Origin: CAZWHE01 sp964633825
GTDB taxonomy: Bacteria > Planctomycetota > B15-G4 > CAYZWU01
Length of the DNA stretch: 8,017 bases
Assembly: GCA_964633825.1 (NCBI GenBank)
Contig: CAZWHE010000173.1
Coordinates: forward strand, 1-8,017
Direction of reading: 5' to 3'
In this document: in pieces, positions 7,226 to 8,017 of the stretch
How the letters are laid out: the number at the start of each line of letters is the position of its first letter
How positions within the stretch are numbered: position 1 is the stretch's first letter
Notes under the pieces: generated by a model
Seen by the model: the letters and a program-made list of their open reading frames with translations, nothing else
What the model was told of the DNA's origin: nothing
Database searches by the model: none
Program-made: the position numbers and the translations under genes

Positions 7226-7915
7226 ATGGCAGGCGTCGTACTTCTTTCCGGAGGGCTCGATTCCACTGTGGCGGCCGCTCGGGCCGTGCAGGAGGGCGGC
7301 CTCGATCTCGCCCTGACCATGGACTACGGACAGATTCCGGCGGAAAGCGAGATCGATGCGGCGTCCGGGATCGCAGGCCGCCTCGGGGTGGAGCACCGGG
7401 TTGTGAGCCTCCCTTTTCTCGGCTCTATCTCCGGCGCTGCCCTTCATGGGAGCCGTCCTCTTCCCGAGCCTGCAATCTCCGAGCTCGATGATCACGGCCG
7501 ATCGGCAGCCGCGGCGGCCGCTGTCTGGGTGCCGAACAGGAACGGGCTCTTTATCAATGTCGCCGCCTGTTTTGCCGAATCGCTCGGGGCGGACCGCGTT
7601 GTCGTCGGCTTCAATGCCGAAGAGGCCGAGACTTTCCCCGACAATTCTAAAGACTTTCTCCATGCCGCCGCCCGGGCGCTCGCGTATTCCACGGGCCGCG
7701 GGGTCAGGGTCGAATCGCCCACGGCGGGCTTCGACAAAACGGGACTGGTCCGAATGGGTATTGAAATCAAAGCGTCCCTGGAGCTAATCTGGTCGTGTTA
7801 CAGGAACGGGCCGAAGCACTGCTGGAAGTGTTCGTCCTGCCTGAGATTGAAACGGGCGCTCGAGAACAACAATGTCTTTGAAAGTTTTGAAGCCGGCGAT
7901 CGGAGAATAGGATGA
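7226..7915 (+). CDS. queC: 7-cyano-7-deazaguanine (preQ0) synthase QueC
   Basis: QueC converts 7-carboxy-7-deazaguanine plus ammonia and ATP to preQ0, the last step before QueF or transglycosylation in queuosine synthesis. From 7226 it has 229 residues. The PP-loop SGGLDST (8-14) binds ATP close to the N-terminus. VPNRN (102-106) matches the family's VPxRN motif. The zinc site is complete: Cys191, Cys199, Cys202 and Cys205 in the SCY...HC..C..C pattern. The segment FPDNSKDF (137-144) replaces the YPDCR seen in the E. coli type and occurs, from memory, in another QueC branch. An ATG at 7214 is also in frame, but it directly abuts the GAAGGG site. The ATG at 7226 gives the usual family start MAGVVLLSGG with 12 bases spacing, so I prefer it. 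The upstream gene ends at 7207 and the next begins inside the queC stop codon. No queD, queE or queF is seen nearby. Confidence 0.94.
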   Translation: MAGVVLLSGGLDSTVAAARAVQEGGLDLALTMDYGQIPAESEIDAASGIAGRLGVEHRVVSLPFLGSISGAALHGSRPLPEPAISELDDHGRSAAAAAAVWVPNRNGLFINVAACFAESLGADRVVVGFNAEEAETFPDNSKDFLHAAARALAYSTGRGVRVESPTAGFDKTGLVRMGIEIKASLELIWSCYRNGPKHCWKCSSCLRLKRALENNNVFESFEAGDRRIG

Positions 7916-8017
7916 TGAGATTAGGTCTGACCGCGCTTGTCGCCGCCGTAATGATTTCGGGTCTGACCGCATGTCGGCTGGAGCGGCAGGAGGAGAACGG
8001 ATCCCGTACGATTTCCA
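7912..8017 (+). CDS. N-terminus of a predicted lipoprotein (3' end outside window)
   Basis: Only the first 35 residues are in the window. They form a typical lipoprotein signal: M-M-R, a hydrophobic run, and the lipobox LTAC with the modified cysteine at 21, followed by a charged region (RLERQEEN). The ATG at 7912 overlaps the queC stop as ATGA, which suggests translational coupling; a second ATG at 7915 is equally possible. GGAG at 7902-7905 lies 6 or 9 bases before these starts. The mature protein is not visible, so its function cannot be inferred. Confidence 0.75.
   Translation, partial: MMRLGLTALVAAVMISGLTACRLERQEENGSRTIS

Noticed and set aside
1..8017. CRISPR arrays, tRNA or rRNA genes, insertion sequences, toxin-antitoxin or phage defence genes
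   Set aside because: I saw no regularly spaced repeats, no transposase or integrase motifs, no terminal inverted repeats and no RNA gene signature on either strand.

Overview
The window looks like chromosomal DNA of a GC-rich, diderm (Gram-negative) bacterium. The evidence is a complete Mla/MCE-type lipid ABC transporter that only makes sense with an outer membrane, plus three predicted lipoproteins. No gene names the lineage. The transporter layout and the QueC variant would fit a Desulfobacterota/Myxococcota-like or neighbouring uncultured phylum, but this is a guess. All supported genes are on the + strand; the long minus-strand open frames are GC-rich shadows.

Layout: (1) positions 1-207 hold the C-terminal end of a probable secreted protein. 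(2) Positions 359-3937 form a compact four-gene transport operon: mlaE with a fused N-terminal STAS (MlaB-like) domain, mlaF ATPase, an elongated mlaD/MCE protein, and a PqiC-like ABC_trans_aux lipoprotein. Gaps between these genes are 6, 47 and 19 bases. (3) Positions 3938-4075 are an intergenic region with a perfect TATAAT -10 box and a hairpin that overlaps the next ribosome binding site. (4) Positions 4076-7207 encode a 1043-residue predicted lipoprotein with several Ig-like domains, a transthyretin-like module and a long C-terminal part I do not recognise. (5) Positions 7226-7915 encode QueC (preQ0 synthase). (6) From 7912 to the right edge is the start of another lipoprotein, overlapping queC by four bases (ATGA).

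Functionally, genes 359-3937 should form one inner-membrane lipid transporter. MlaE and MlaF are the permease and ATPase, MlaD binds lipid in the periplasm, and the lipoprotein probably contacts MlaD from the outer membrane. No MlaC shuttle or MlaA is present in the window. Instead MlaD carries a proline-free helical extension of about 153 residues, which with the PqiC-like lipoprotein suggests a tunnel or needle across the periplasm rather than a soluble-shuttle design. This is the most interesting hypothesis here. The second transcription unit (Ig lipoprotein, queC, lipoprotein) mixes surface proteins with tRNA-modification biosynthesis and has no obvious functional logic.
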